A DNA stretch of 45,618 nt from Clostridiales bacterium (GCA_020860575.1 JAJBUB010000103.1:1-45618), one strand, 5' to 3'. Shown: positions 35,285 to 44,550, counted from the stretch's first letter. The notes: a model not told the origin generated them from the sequence alone. Numbers and translations are program-made.

Positions 35285-35731
35285 ATGGACTATCAGAAGA
35301 TCATCGCAGCCGTTCCCCTGTCCAAGGGCCGCCTTTTGGTCTGCCTGTTGGATGGGACCGTCTATCACTGGTGCTATCAGCTACTCTCCTGGGACGGGCC
35401 GGAGCCTCACCCTCTCAGCGAGGACGCGATGTTTCAACAGGTCGCTATAGAGGCCGGCGGAAGAGGGATCGCTTGGCCCTGCGGATTCCGCTGCTCCGCG
35501 GGCGAGGTGCTCCGTACCGCCTCCCTGCTCCCCCTGGATCGAAACGACTTTCTCCTGTTCTGTCGTTACAGCATTCTTTCTACCAGCGAGTCCGCCGAGC
35601 TGCTCAGCTGCACCCGGCAAAATATTGACAGCCTGGTGCGTCGGGGAAAGCTGACCCCTATAAAGACCTACGCACGAAATAAGCTGTTTCTCCGCTCCGA
35701 CGTTGCCCGTCGGCTCTGGATGGAGGACTAG
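35285..35731 (+). CDS. DUF2442-like plus helix-turn-helix protein
   Basis: A 148-residue protein with two parts. Residues 1-75 (ILLVCLLDGTV-like strand, LSEDAMFQQVAIEAGGRGIA, WPCGFRCSAGEVL) have the DUF2442 pattern, familiar from small toxin-antitoxin-type regulators. Residues 97-147 form an excisionase/MerR-like helix-turn-helix: LSTSESAELLSCTRQNIDSL, VRRGKLTPIKTY and LFLRSDVARRLW. ATG 35285 is 11 bases after AAAGGAG; a TTG at 35279 is an alternative start with better spacing. It stands alone between its own promoter and a terminator, with no toxin partner. Probably a DNA-binding regulator; the target is unknown. Confidence 0.72.
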   Translation: MDYQKIIAAVPLSKGRLLVCLLDGTVYHWCYQLLSWDGPEPHPLSEDAMFQQVAIEAGGRGIAWPCGFRCSAGEVLRTASLLPLDRNDFLLFCRYSILSTSESAELLSCTRQNIDSLVRRGKLTPIKTYARNKLFLRSDVARRLWMED

Positions 35732-35777
35732 TCTTCCTGATTGCCGAATGACTTGTCTCGCTTCTATAAAAATCTAT

Positions 35778-35811
35778 AAAAGGCCGCTCCCGTAGATGGA
35801 GCGGCCTTTTT
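35778..35811. terminator. Bidirectional terminator between the regulator and buk
   Basis: AAAAGGCCGCTCC (35778-35790) and GGAGCGGCCTTTT (35798-35810) form a perfect 13-bp stem with T-runs on both strands. Confidence 0.92.
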
Positions 35812-35835
35812 GGGTCGTATCGTGTTGCTGACGCC

Positions 35836-36903
35836 TCAGTATTCCTTTGCTGCTTCTTCGCCCCGGAGTACCCGCAGGCCACCCTGGGCCAGGGCCAGCA
35901 GCTCGTCCTCGCCGGGATAGACGGTAAAGGGAGCGATCCAGCCGATTTTCTCATACAGCTTTTCCCGTGTCAGGGGGGAGTATGCGATGCCACCGGTGAG
36001 GATGATCTGGTCTACTTTCCCGTCCAGCACGGCGGCCATGGCTCCGGCGTCCTTGGCAAGCTGATAATAAAATGCGTCCAGCACCAGGGCAGCCTGGGCG
36101 TCTCCCGCCTCTGCCCGCTTCTGCACCTCCTGGGCGCTGTTGGTGCCCAAGTAGCCGTTGAAGCCGCCGTTTCCGCAGATCTTTTTGTACAGCTCCTTCT
36201 CGGTATACTTCCCGGAGAAGCACAGCTTGATGAGATCGCCCACCGGCACGGTCCCTGCCCGCTCCGGTGAGAAGGCCCCTTCTCCGTCCAGGATGTTGTT
36301 CACATCCACGATACGGCCCTTCTGATGGGCGCCCACCGAGACGCCGCCGCCCATGTGGATGACGATGAGGTTCAGCTCCTCATAGGCAAAGCCGTTCTCC
36401 TTGGCAAACCGCCGGGCCACTGCCCGCTGGTTCAGGGCGTGGAAGATGCTCCGCCGGGGCAGCTCCGGCATGCCGGACAGACGGGCCACGTCGGTCAGCT
36501 CGTCCACCACCACCGGGTCCACAATGTAGGAGGGTACTCCGATCTCGTCCCCGATCTCTCGGGCCAGGATGCCGCCCAGGTTGGAGGCGTGCTGCCCCTG
36601 CACCCCTGCCTTCAGGTCGGCCAGGAGTGCGTCGCTGACGGCATAGGTGCCGCCGGGGATGGGCTTGAGCAGTCCGCCCCGACCCACGATAACGTCGATG
36701 GAGCGGATGTCGCAGTTCTTCTCTGCCAGGAAGTCCAGAATGATCTCCTTGCGGAAATCCTTCTGGTCGATAATGGAGGCATAGCGTGAGATCTCCTCCG
36801 TAGAGTGCCGGAGGGTCTCCTCAAACAGCAGCGTCTCATCCTCAAAGACACCGATCTTGGTAGAGGTAGAGCCGGGATTGATGATCAGGCTTTTGATCGA
36901 CAT
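35836..36903 (-). CDS. buk: Butyrate kinase
   Basis: Converts butyryl-phosphate + ADP to butyrate + ATP, the last step of butyrate fermentation. The 355-residue ASKHA-fold kinase shows the acetate/butyrate kinase signature [75 protein letters not shown] and [14 protein letters not shown]. The length equals the butyrate kinase group (about 355) and not acetate kinase (about 400). It lies 16 bases after ptb in the same transcript. Confidence 0.95.
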   Translation of the reverse strand: MSIKSLIINPGSTSTKIGVFEDETLLFEETLRHSTEEISRYASIIDQKDFRKEIILDFLAEKNCDIRSIDVIVGRGGLLKPIPGGTYAVSDALLADLKAGVQGQHASNLGGILAREIGDEIGVPSYIVDPVVVDELTDVARLSGMPELPRRSIFHALNQRAVARRFAKENGFAYEELNLIVIHMGGGVSVGAHQKGRIVDVNNILDGEGAFSPERAGTVPVGDLIKLCFSGKYTEKELYKKICGNGGFNGYLGTNSAQEVQKRAEAGDAQAALVLDAFYYQLAKDAGAMAAVLDGKVDQIILTGGIAYSPLTREKLYEKIGWIAPFTVYPGEDELLALAQGGLRVLRGEEAAKEY

Positions 36904-36919
36904 GACGTTTTCTCCTCTC

Positions 36920-37840
36920 TCAGTTTTGGCCCTTCATGGCCTCAGCCACCACCGCTGCCAGCGCGATGGAGTTCACCTTGGTCTGGAAGGAATCGGAGCG
37001 ACTGGTCAGAATGACAGGAACTTTCGTGCCGGTGAGGATACAGCCGTTCTCCACCTTTGCCGTGTGAACCAGGCACTTGTAAACCAGGTTGCCTGCGTGG
37101 ATGTCCGGGAAGAGCAGCACGTCGGCGTCTCCGGCGATCTTCCGCCCGGTAGCTCCCTTGTGGGCCGCCGCCTCCGGATCAATGGCGATGTCCAGGGAGA
37201 GGGGGCCGTCCACGACGCAACCGGTGATTTTGCCCTCTTCATTCATCCGAGTCAGCTCAGCGGCCTCCACCGTCACGGGCATTTTGGGGTTCACCACCTC
37301 CACGGCGGCCAGCGGGGCCACCTTGGGATTCTCAATGCCGCAGGCGTGGCAGACGGCCACCGTATTCTCGATGATATGGACCTTGTCCTCCAGTGTGGGG
37401 TAGGTCATAAAGGCCACGTCGGTGAGGAACAGGAGCTGTCGGATGCCCTCCACCTCAAACACCGCCACATGGGACAGGGGCTTGCCGGTGCGCAGGCCCA
37501 CCTCTTTGTCCAGGACGCTTTTCAGGAATCCTTTGGTGTCCAGTAGGCCCTTCATATACATATCCGCCACCCCGTCGTGGGTCAGCTTCACCGCCGTCCG
37601 GGCGGCCTGGGTGTGGTCCGGCTCGTTGATGATGCGGTACTCGTCCGGGTCGATATTCAGGCCCTTTGCGATGGCCCGAATTTTCTCCTCGTCGCCCACC
37701 AGAATGGCGTCGGCGATGCCCTGCTCCCGGGCGGCATGGACCGCCTCCAGGACGGCCTCGTCCTCTGCGACTGCCACAGACACCGTCTTTTTGCCGCACT
37801 CTTTCACATGGGAGATCAGTTCGTCAAAGCTGGTTATCAC
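36920..37840 (-). CDS. ptb: Phosphate butyryltransferase
   Basis: Converts butyryl-CoA + phosphate to butyryl-phosphate + CoA; with butyrate kinase it forms the ATP-yielding butyrate route. The 306-residue PTA/PTB-family protein has [92 protein letters not shown] and [16 protein letters not shown]. The size and the absence of the extra phosphotransacetylase N-terminal domain support butyryl specificity. ATG 37840 starts the ptb-buk operon; the promoter is at 37920-37948. Confidence 0.94.
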   Translation of the reverse strand: MITSFDELISHVKECGKKTVSVAVAEDEAVLEAVHAAREQGIADAILVGDEEKIRAIAKGLNIDPDEYRIINEPDHTQAARTAVKLTHDGVADMYMKGLLDTKGFLKSVLDKEVGLRTGKPLSHVAVFEVEGIRQLLFLTDVAFMTYPTLEDKVHIIENTVAVCHACGIENPKVAPLAAVEVVNPKMPVTVEAAELTRMNEEGKITGCVVDGPLSLDIAIDPEAAAHKGATGRKIAGDADVLLFPDIHAGNLVYKCLVHTAKVENGCILTGTKVPVILTSRSDSFQTKVNSIALAAVVAEAMKGQN

Positions 37841-37919
37841 TGTCTATGCACCTCGTATCTTATTTGCGTATTCTGTCATGATTGGGCGGGGGATTGCTGT
37901 CCTCCCCTTGCCTGTTAAA

Positions 37920-37948
37920 ATAATAACACTTCCCCTGTGGCGGGTCAA
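37920..37948 (-). promoter_or_regulatory. Promoter of ptb-buk
   Basis: Minus-strand TTGACC (37943-37948), 17-bp spacer, TATTAT (37920-37925), 80 bp before the ptb start. Confidence 0.65.
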
Positions 37949-38021
37949 GAGCCGACGTTCTTTTCTCCCATCTCCGGAAAAATCCTCCTCCCCTGTCCTC
38001 CGATTTCGTCTGAAAGATGAG

Positions 38022-38050
38022 TGGACAATTTTGACAGTGTATGATATAGT
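38022..38050 (+). promoter_or_regulatory. Promoter of the tmk group
   Basis: TGGACA (38022-38027), 17-bp spacer, TATAGT (38045-38050), 49 bp before the tmk ATG. It is divergent from the ptb promoter with 73 bp between the two -35 boxes. Confidence 0.6.
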
Positions 38051-38098
38051 TAAAGTGTATCGCCCCGTCCATGGGGCAAAAAGGAGGTTGCTCACCTC

Positions 38099-38764
38099 AT
38101 GGCAGGAAAATTGATTGTCCTGGAGGGCACCGACGGGTCGGGAAAATCCACCCAGTTCCGTTTGCTCACCGGACGGCTGGAGGCAGAGGGCCTTCCCTTC
38201 CGCAGTCTGGTCTTTCCACGGTATCAGGAGGAGTCCTCTGCCCTGATTCGGCTCTATCTCTCCGGCGCATTCGGCACCCATCCCGGGGATGTGAACGCCT
38301 ATGCGGCCTCCTCCTTTTATGCGGTAGACCGGTACGCCTCCTACCGTCAGGACTGGGGACAGTGGTACGAGTCCGGCGGTCTGGTCGTCTCCGACCGCTA
38401 CACCACCTCCAACGCTGTCCACCAGGGGAGCAAGCTGCCGGAGGACGAGCAGGACGATTTTTTCCGCTGGCTCTATGAGTACGAGTATCGGCAGCTGGGA
38501 CTGCCCAGGCCCGACCTGGTGTGTTACCTGGATATGCCCACCGGATTTTCCGTCTCCCTGCTCCGCTCCCGTGAGGCGGCCACCCACACCCACGCCGACA
38601 TCCACGAGCAGGACCGGGACTATCTCGCCCGCTGTCGCGCCTGCGCCGGACGGGCGGCGGATATTCTGGGCTGGCGGCGGATTCCCTGCGTCGAGAACGA
38701 CGCGCTGCGGAGCATCGAAGATATTCACGGGGACATCTGGGCCGCCGTGAAATCGGTGCTGTAA
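38099..38764 (+). CDS. tmk: Thymidylate kinase-like deoxynucleotide kinase
   Basis: Phosphorylates dTMP to dTDP for DNA synthesis. It has 221 residues with the P-loop VLEGTDGSGKSTQF (residues 7-20), SSFYAVDRYASYRQDW, the DRY motif in LVVSDRYTTSNAVHQGSKL and PDLVCYLDMPTGFSVSLL. It is slightly longer than typical Tmk (205-215) and has an unusual lid region (REAATHTHADIHEQDRDYLA), a type recalled from Clostridia. GGAGG precedes ATG 38099. DJ-1, 5-FCL, mltG and U32 genes follow on the same strand with short gaps or overlaps. Confidence 0.88.
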   Translation: MAGKLIVLEGTDGSGKSTQFRLLTGRLEAEGLPFRSLVFPRYQEESSALIRLYLSGAFGTHPGDVNAYAASSFYAVDRYASYRQDWGQWYESGGLVVSDRYTTSNAVHQGSKLPEDEQDDFFRWLYEYEYRQLGLPRPDLVCYLDMPTGFSVSLLRSREAATHTHADIHEQDRDYLARCRACAGRAADILGWRRIPCVENDALRSIEDIHGDIWAAVKSVL

Positions 38765-38826
38765 TTCATTCACCCCCGGCTGGCTGGCCGGATCAAAGAT
38801 AAAAATCTGAGGGGAGAATTGTTGCT

Positions 38827-39372
38827 ATGGTTTACATTTTGCTGGGAGACGGATTCGAGACGGTGGAGGCCCTGTGCCCCGCCGACCTGATGCGCCGGGC
38901 AGGGATCGATGTCGCTCTGGTCGGGATCGAGGGCAAGACCGTCGTCTCCGGTCAAAACATCGCTGTCCAGGCGGACATGACCCTGGACCAAGTTTCCTTT
39001 GAGGACATGGAGATGGTGATGCTGCCCGGCGGACTGGGCGGCGTGAATGTCATCTCCGGCAGTATTCCCGCCATCTCTCTGCTCCAGCGGGCCGCAGATC
39101 AGGGCATCTGGATCTCCGCTATCTGCGCCGCCCCAACCGTTCTGGCTCACCTGGGCCTGCTGGATCGGCGCAATGCCATCGTCTACCCCGGTATGGAGGA
39201 GGACATGGGTTCCGCTGTGGTGAAAACCGGCCGCCGTGTGGTGCGGGACGGCCGGTTCATCACCGGACAGGCCGCAGGCGCCTCCTTTGATTTTGGCCTG
39301 GAGCTGATCGAGGTACTTCGTGGCAAGGAGGCCGCCGAGCAGGTGCGGATGGGTGTCCACTACAACGATTGA
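38827..39372 (+). CDS. DJ-1/PfpI family protein
   Basis: A 181-residue flavodoxin-like protein of the DJ-1 group. The active-site residues are present: Glu11 in GDGFETVEA, Cys100 at the nucleophile elbow WISAICAAPTVLAHLGLL, and MLPGGLGGVNVI. Members act as glyoxalase III or deglycase-like protection enzymes, or as redox-sensing chaperones; the activity here is unproven. GGGGAGAAT precedes ATG 38827. Its last 20 bases overlap the proposed start of the cyclo-ligase gene. Confidence 0.9.
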   Translation: MVYILLGDGFETVEALCPADLMRRAGIDVALVGIEGKTVVSGQNIAVQADMTLDQVSFEDMEMVMLPGGLGGVNVISGSIPAISLLQRAADQGIWISAICAAPTVLAHLGLLDRRNAIVYPGMEEDMGSAVVKTGRRVVRDGRFITGQAAGASFDFGLELIEVLRGKEAAEQVRMGVHYND

Positions 39373-39931
39373 GGAAAAGCGCCGTCTCCGGGAAACGGTG
39401 CGCAATCTGGAGCGTTCCTTCAACCAGGAAACCCTTCGGGAGAGCGACATGCTCCTCTTTGAGCGGCTGACAGCTCTCCCCCAAGTGGTAAGCAGCAATG
39501 TCTTACTGCTGTTCTGGGGCATGGGCCGGGAGCCGGACACCCAACAGCTGTTTGCCCCTCTGACGGCGGCGGACAAGACCGTCCTCCTTCCCCGGTGTCT
39601 GCCGGGTGGAGAGATGGAGCTTCGTGCCTGGCAGGGCCGGGCGCGGGCCGTCCGTCACCCCTATGGGATGTGGGAGCCGTCGGAGGACTGTCCCCTGTTC
39701 GCTGCCGACGCCGTCGATCTGGTTCTGGTCCCCGCTCTGTGCTATGACCGGACGGGGTTCCGGCTGGGCCGGGGCGGCGGGTTTTATGACCGGTTCCTGG
39801 CACGATATGACGGTTTTTCCGTGGGCCTATGCCGCCAGGCGCTGCTCCAGGACCGGGTCCCCCGGGAGGACCACGACCAGGGCGTTGACCTGGTACTCAC
39901 TGAGAAGCAATCCATTCTTTGTAAAATCTGA
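39353..39931 (+). CDS. 5-formyltetrahydrofolate cyclo-ligase
   Basis: Converts 5-formyl-THF to 5,10-methenyl-THF with ATP, returning stored folate to one-carbon metabolism. The 192 residues show EEKRRLRETVRNLERSF, LLLFWGMGREPDT, KTVLLPRCLPGGEMELRAW and the family signature FRLGRGGGFYDRFLARYDGF. The start is assigned to GTG 39353 inside the DJ-1 gene; the ribosome binding site is weak, so expression probably depends on coupling. An upstream GTG at 39320 is also in frame but would add non-homologous residues. The upstream frame and overlap make the exact start uncertain by about ten codons. Confidence 0.9.
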   Translation: MSTTTIEEKRRLRETVRNLERSFNQETLRESDMLLFERLTALPQVVSSNVLLLFWGMGREPDTQQLFAPLTAADKTVLLPRCLPGGEMELRAWQGRARAVRHPYGMWEPSEDCPLFAADAVDLVLVPALCYDRTGFRLGRGGGFYDRFLARYDGFSVGLCRQALLQDRVPREDHDQGVDLVLTEKQSILCKI

Positions 39932-39972
39932 CCGAGCGGCCCGTCTCCATACGGGCGGAAGGAGGTATCAGC

Positions 39973-41442
39973 ATGGCAGACGATGAGCGGAACACGCCCC
40001 AGGAATCCAATTCCGGTGAGCCTGTCTTTGACGATATTGACTGGGAACAGCTGGTCTCCCGGCTCCGGGAGGGGGGCGTATTGCCCACCAGTGAGCAGTC
40101 TGCCCATGCGGATACCCGCCCCGTGCCGGAGCAGAATGCCGATGACGCCGAGCCGGAGGTTTCCGCCCCTGTCACCGACGCCCCTACTCAGGAGATCTCA
40201 GGGCTGACCGAATCCATCCCTCCCTATGAGCCGTCGGATCAGGAGCATCGTCACGGGCCGCTGCCCCCTCCGGATGCTCTGGATATCCCCGGCCAGGAGC
40301 CGACCGATCCAAAGCCCCATCACCGCCGGGCCAAAGTCCGCAGTCTGGGCGTCACCTTCCTGGTAGCCGTCCTGTATGTGGTCTGCGTCCTCTCCATCGC
40401 CTTTCTGGCCGCCACCTTTGGCTGGCGCTGGGCCAATGATCTGCTCGCCCTAAACAAAGACGAGCTGACCGCCAGCGTCACCATTGAGGCGGGAGAAACC
40501 ATCGACGAAGTGGCCGCCAAGCTGGAGGACGCCGGTCTGATCGAGTACCCCTATCTCTTTGAGATATTCGCCGCCTTTACCAACAAGGCGGAGAGCATCA
40601 CCAGCGGCACCTATGAGCTGACTACGGATATGGACTACAGCGCCCTGCTCAACAACATCAGCACCAGCTCCACCACCCGGGAAACAGTGACCGTCACCAT
40701 CCCTGAAGGTTATACGGTGGCCGAGATTTTCCAGCTGCTGGAGGATCAGGGGGCCTGCACCGTAGAGGCGCTGGAATACTCCGCCCTGAATGATGAGTTC
40801 AACTATACCTTCCTTGCCGATTTGGAGCAGGACGACCCCTATTGGATGGAAGGCTATCTGTTCCCGGACACCTATGAGTTCTATAAGGATGGAGACGCCA
40901 AGGTCGCCCTTTCCAAAATGCTCTACAACTACTCCCAGAAGTTTGACTCTGATATGAAGGAGCGAGCGGAACGCCTGGGCTATACTCAGCATGAAATCAT
41001 GATCATCGCCTCCATCATCGAGAAGGAGACCGACGGCGAGAACCAGAAGGACATCGCCTCCGTTATCTACAACCGGCTCCAGTCCACCGGCGAGACCCTG
41101 GGCAAGCTCCAGATGGACTCCACCATCCAGTACATCCTGGACGAGCGCAAGGAGCAGCTCACCGAGGAGGACCTGGCCATCGACAGCCCCTACAACACTT
41201 ATCTCTATGAGGGGCTCCCCGCCGGGACCATCTGCAACCCCGGCATGGAGGCCATCGAGGCGGCCCTCTATCCCAACAACACCACCTATTACTACTTTAT
41301 CCTTGGTGACGATGATACGACCCACTTCTTCGCCACCTATGAGGAGTTCAGCAACTACCGCAATGGCATTACGACCGACACCTCTGACAGCGAGATCACT
41401 GACGATGATTTCTATGTAGAGGACGAGGATCTGGGCGAATGA
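39973..41442 (+). CDS. mltG: Endolytic transglycosylase MltG
   Basis: Membrane-bound lytic transglycosylase that cuts nascent glycan strands and so sets their length. It has 489 residues. A long acidic, proline-rich cytoplasmic N-terminus (1-120) comes first, then one membrane segment (about 127-149), a LysM-like subdomain (TVTIPEGYTVAEIFQLLED) and the YceG catalytic domain. This domain has WMEGYLFPDTYEF, catalytic Glu350 in IIASIIEKET, IASVIYNRLQ, LQMDSTIQYIL and the closing SPYNTYLYEGLPAGTICNPG. The C-terminus is unusually acidic. AAGGAGG precedes ATG 39973, and the stop overlaps the U32 start by 4 bp. Confidence 0.95.
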   Translation: MADDERNTPQESNSGEPVFDDIDWEQLVSRLREGGVLPTSEQSAHADTRPVPEQNADDAEPEVSAPVTDAPTQEISGLTESIPPYEPSDQEHRHGPLPPPDALDIPGQEPTDPKPHHRRAKVRSLGVTFLVAVLYVVCVLSIAFLAATFGWRWANDLLALNKDELTASVTIEAGETIDEVAAKLEDAGLIEYPYLFEIFAAFTNKAESITSGTYELTTDMDYSALLNNISTSSTTRETVTVTIPEGYTVAEIFQLLEDQGACTVEALEYSALNDEFNYTFLADLEQDDPYWMEGYLFPDTYEFYKDGDAKVALSKMLYNYSQKFDSDMKERAERLGYTQHEIMIIASIIEKETDGENQKDIASVIYNRLQSTGETLGKLQMDSTIQYILDERKEQLTEEDLAIDSPYNTYLYEGLPAGTICNPGMEAIEAALYPNNTTYYYFILGDDDTTHFFATYEEFSNYRNGITTDTSDSEITDDDFYVEDEDLGE

Positions 41443-42677
41443 GCGCAGGTAACCCACCCCTGCTGGAGTTGCTGGCTCCCGCAGGGGACATGGAGCGGCT
41501 CCACATGGCGGTGGCCTACGGCGCGGATGCGGTCTATCTTGCAGGGGCCTCCTTTGGGATGCGGGCCTTTGCCGGGAATTTCAACCGGGAATCCATCTAT
41601 CAGGCTACGGCCCTGTGCAAAGCACACGGGGTCGCCTGTCATGTCACCATCAACACCATGCCGAGAAACGATGAGATCAAAGAGCTTCCCGCCTGGCTGG
41701 AAGTGCTGGAGGACGCAGGTGTGGATGCGGTCATCGTAGCCGACCTGGGCGCTTTCACTCTGGCGGGGCGATACGCTCCCCATGCGAAGCGGCACATCTC
41801 CACTCAGGCCAGCATCTGCAACTATGAGACCGCCTGTGCTTGGTATGACCTGGGGGCCAGCCGGGTCATTTTGGCCCGGGAGCTGAGCCTGAACGAGGTG
41901 GCCGAGCTGCGGGCCAAAACCCCCGCCGACCTGGAGATCGAGGCCTTCGTCCACGGGGCCATGTGCGTCAGCTATTCCGGCCGGTGCCTGCTCTCCAACT
42001 ACATGACCGGCCGGGACTCCAGCCGGGGCGCCTGCGCCCAGCCCTGCCGCTATCGCTATACCCTGATGGAAGAGAAGCGGCCCGGAGAGTATTTCCCCGT
42101 CTTTGAGGACGAAAAGGGGACCTATCTGCTCAACAGCCGGGATATGTGCATGATCGACCATATTCAGGAGCTGTACGATGCGGGCCTGAACTCTGTCAAA
42201 ATCGAGGGCCGGGCCAAGAGCGCCTATTATGCCGCCATCGTCACCGGAGCCTATCGTCACGCCATTGACGCCGTAAAGTCGGGGCAGGCCCTTGACCCGG
42301 TCTGGCGGAATGAGGTGGAGAAGATCAGCCACCGCCCCTATTCCACCGGCTTCTGGTTCGGACAGCCGGGGCAATATCTGGCGGATGAGCGCTATCTCCG
42401 GGAGTGGCAGATCTGCGCCGTAGTCCAGAGCTGCGACGAGCACGGACTTGCCACCCTGTGTCTGCGGAACAAATTCCACGCCGGGGACCCGGTGGAGATC
42501 GTCGGCCCGGACTGCAGGCCGGTGTCCTTCCCCGCCCCGGTCATGGAGGCGGAGGATGGGACGCCCTTGGAGGAGCCGAGACATCCTCAGATGCTCTTCC
42601 GGATGCAGTTGCCCGGTCCGGTGCCGCCGTTGAGTATTTTGCGGCGGGAGACGGAGCCGGTGGGCAAAAACGCATAG
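41439..42677 (+). CDS. trhP: Peptidase U32-family protein (TrhP/RlhA-like)
   Basis: A 412-residue U32 protein: ELLAPAGDMERLHMAVAYGA, DAVYLAGASFGMRAFAGNF, HISTQASICNYETACAWYD, the signature EAFVHGAMCVSYSGRCLLSN and the cysteine-containing SRGACAQPCRYRYTL, plus INSRDMCMIDHI-like and KIEGRAKSAYY segments. Although called peptidases, bacterial members such as TrhP and RlhA hydroxylate uridine in tRNA or cytidine in rRNA, using iron-sulfur/prephenate-linked chemistry; TrhP-like tRNA hydroxylation is the best guess. Linkage to mltG (ATGA overlap) resembles the Bacillus yrrL-yrrN/yrrO region. It ends just before a terminator. Confidence 0.88.
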   Translation: MSAGNPPLLELLAPAGDMERLHMAVAYGADAVYLAGASFGMRAFAGNFNRESIYQATALCKAHGVACHVTINTMPRNDEIKELPAWLEVLEDAGVDAVIVADLGAFTLAGRYAPHAKRHISTQASICNYETACAWYDLGASRVILARELSLNEVAELRAKTPADLEIEAFVHGAMCVSYSGRCLLSNYMTGRDSSRGACAQPCRYRYTLMEEKRPGEYFPVFEDEKGTYLLNSRDMCMIDHIQELYDAGLNSVKIEGRAKSAYYAAIVTGAYRHAIDAVKSGQALDPVWRNEVEKISHRPYSTGFWFGQPGQYLADERYLREWQICAVVQSCDEHGLATLCLRNKFHAGDPVEIVGPDCRPVSFPAPVMEAEDGTPLEEPRHPQMLFRMQLPGPVPPLSILRRETEPVGKNA

Positions 42678-42679
42678 CA

Positions 42680-42710
42680 CGACAACAGACCCGCCGAGAG
42701 GGTGTTCCTC
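42680..42710 (+). repeat. 31-bp direct repeat, copy 1
   Basis: A stretch beginning CGACAACAGACCCGCCGAGA and ending GGGTGTTCCTC, identical to 44551-44581. It flanks, together with copy 2, the segment containing the orphan membrane-protein gene. Confidence 0.9.
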
Positions 42711-42745
42711 CGGCGGGTCTGTCTGTTGCTGTTTTCTCTTTGCAA
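42686..42745 (+). terminator. Terminator after the U32 gene, within a duplicated sequence
   Basis: CAGACCCGCCG (42686-42696) and CGGCGGGTCTG (42711-42721) form a perfect 11-bp stem, extended inward by GAGG/CCTC, and a T-rich stretch follows (TGTTTTCTCTTT region). Bases 42680-42710 recur exactly at 44551-44581. Confidence 0.8.
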
Positions 42746-42766
42746 GTTGATATAAACGGCCACGGA

Positions 42767-44410
42767 TCATTCTCCAATAGCCTCCCGGTATTCTGCAGAA
42801 CCCATGTCACTCCAGCTATGTTTGTCTCCGGGAATAACCTCACCAGACTGCTGGTTCACAGCATAAAATTCCAGGATGGCGGTGCTTTTGGCCTCACTGC
42901 CGTCGGAGGCAACGTAATCCTCATAGTAGACGAAAATATCACATTCTCCGTTGACCGACTCCCGGTCATAGACCAATCTGCCCCGGACGGTTACGGTCTC
43001 ATCCTCCGCCCATGGTTCCGACCACAGGATAACGTAGACGGTGCCTTTTGCGGACTCGGTTGGTTCCAGGGCATCCAGTCCCGTGCTGTCCAGTTCTCCG
43101 CTATCCGCCAGATATTGGGCAATCAGCAGCAATTCTTCCTTCCGACGGGTCCGAGCAGCAGCCTCCGCCCGTTCCTCGGCGGTCAGATAGGCGCCCTCGT
43201 CTGTCGATCCATCGTCCGCTTTCCCGACGGGAGATTCGCTTTCTACGGCTGAAGTGCTTTCACCGTTCTCCGTCTCGCTCTCTACAGCGGAAGCCTCGCT
43301 TTCCTCATTCCCGCTCTCCACCGGGCCATAGTAGTGACGCAGGAAGGGGCCGTCAGCTTCATAATAGCTGTCGGTATTGCGCTCTGGCCTCAGGTAGTTT
43401 TCCTGGGTGACGATCAGCAGCCCATCGCCCTCATCCTCCTCCGGGTCCAGCAGACCGACCTGGAACAGTCCGTTGCATACCAGAAAAACCAGTACCAACA
43501 GCGTCAATATCGCTGTCACCAATCCGGTGCAGATACGCAGCGGGATACGCCGGGAATGCCGCCAAAGTCGGCCTGTCAGCTTGTAAATCACGGTCAGCGC
43601 CAGTATTGCCCAGCCCCAGAAAATCACCAACAGAGAAAATGTGGCAAACGCCGTTCGATATTCATAACCACTGGGCAGCAGCATGGCAATTCCGTAATAC
43701 CAGGCGGTATAACCTGTCAGCAGCGCCACACACAGCGGCAGTAACACAGAGCGCTTTGGATCCGGGCCTCCCCAGTTCGTCACGGCGTTCACCAGTCGGT
43801 CAGGTATTTTTTCGCCAAACAGGTCGTCCAGCTCCGTATCCGTCAGGTATCCCGCTTTTTCTATGGGGATGGTTTTACATCGCAGCAGAGCGTCAGTACA
43901 CAGGGCTTCGTCTCCATCAAGTCGGGCAGCTGCCGCCTGATAGAAATAGAGCGTTTTCAACTGCTCCTTGGTCAGCCTCTCCGGGACAAGCCTGGTCAGG
44001 TCCTCCAACGCCTGCCCGGGGCGGCCCAGGCATAAATCAAGCCTGGCCATCGCCAGCAGGCTTGCGTTGCGGGTGGCGGTATCCTTTCTCCAATGGCAGA
44101 GATAGTCATTATAGTCCCGTCGGCTCTGGAGGCCTGACCGGTTCACTCTCCGCCTGGTCAGCTCATTCCAGACCCGGAGAAGCAGGCACAGAACGAAGGC
44201 CGTACCCACCGCCAGCAGAAAATATCCCCAGCCACGGTCTAAGGTCTCCGTCCCGTCATAAAGCTCCTTCCCAGAAAGTACAATGTAGAAAATGAGCAGT
44301 ATCAAAGTCAATACTCGGAACACCAGAGCGTGTCTTTGCTGCGCCCGTCCTGCTCTGTAGCCATAGCTGCCGGTTATGGTATGCTCCTCTGTAGTGTCAA
44401 TATGCTTCAA
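42767..44410 (-). CDS. Orphan multi-pass membrane protein, 547 residues
   Basis: No family recognised. Two hydrophobic helices lie near the N-terminus (about 31-46 and 60-78). A cytoplasmic TPR-like helical region follows (about 100-205, with SLLAMARLDLCLGRPGQALE and LKTLYFYQAAAARLDGDEAL). A second membrane block of three helices (about 222-330) precedes a long Ser/Glu-rich linker with repeated AVESE units (about 370-405). A C-terminal soluble domain ends the protein (about 440-547, with VYVILWSEPWAEDETVTVRG and CDIFVYYEDYVASDG). The start is TTG at 44410, with AAGGAAG upstream and a promoter at 44461-44489. The organisation suggests a sensor or envelope protein. Confidence 0.7.
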   Translation of the reverse strand: MKHIDTTEEHTITGSYGYRAGRAQQRHALVFRVLTLILLIFYIVLSGKELYDGTETLDRGWGYFLLAVGTAFVLCLLLRVWNELTRRRVNRSGLQSRRDYNDYLCHWRKDTATRNASLLAMARLDLCLGRPGQALEDLTRLVPERLTKEQLKTLYFYQAAAARLDGDEALCTDALLRCKTIPIEKAGYLTDTELDDLFGEKIPDRLVNAVTNWGGPDPKRSVLLPLCVALLTGYTAWYYGIAMLLPSGYEYRTAFATFSLLVIFWGWAILALTVIYKLTGRLWRHSRRIPLRICTGLVTAILTLLVLVFLVCNGLFQVGLLDPEEDEGDGLLIVTQENYLRPERNTDSYYEADGPFLRHYYGPVESGNEESEASAVESETENGESTSAVESESPVGKADDGSTDEGAYLTAEERAEAAARTRRKEELLLIAQYLADSGELDSTGLDALEPTESAKGTVYVILWSEPWAEDETVTVRGRLVYDRESVNGECDIFVYYEDYVASDGSEAKSTAILEFYAVNQQSGEVIPGDKHSWSDMGSAEYREAIGE

Positions 44411-44460
44411 ACCATCGCTTCCTTGTCAAAATCAGCAGCGCCTTTGTCTGTTCCGATTTT

Positions 44461-44489
44461 ATTATACATCTTCACATCGTCATATGCAA
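44461..44489 (-). promoter_or_regulatory. Promoter of the orphan membrane-protein gene
   Basis: Minus-strand TTGCAT (44484-44489), 17-bp spacer, TATAAT (44461-44466), 51 bp before the TTG start. Confidence 0.68.
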
Positions 44490-44550
44490 GAAAGGGCAGT
44501 CTGGCCTCAAGTAATCTCAAGGTTCAGGGGGCACTGAACAGGCTCCAATG

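Noticed and set aside
35140-35628. 162-codon frame overlapping the DUF2442-HTH gene out of frame
   Set aside because: It includes promoter sequence and low-complexity translation; although GGAGG precedes a TTG inside it, the overlapping frame has recognisable domains and this one has none.
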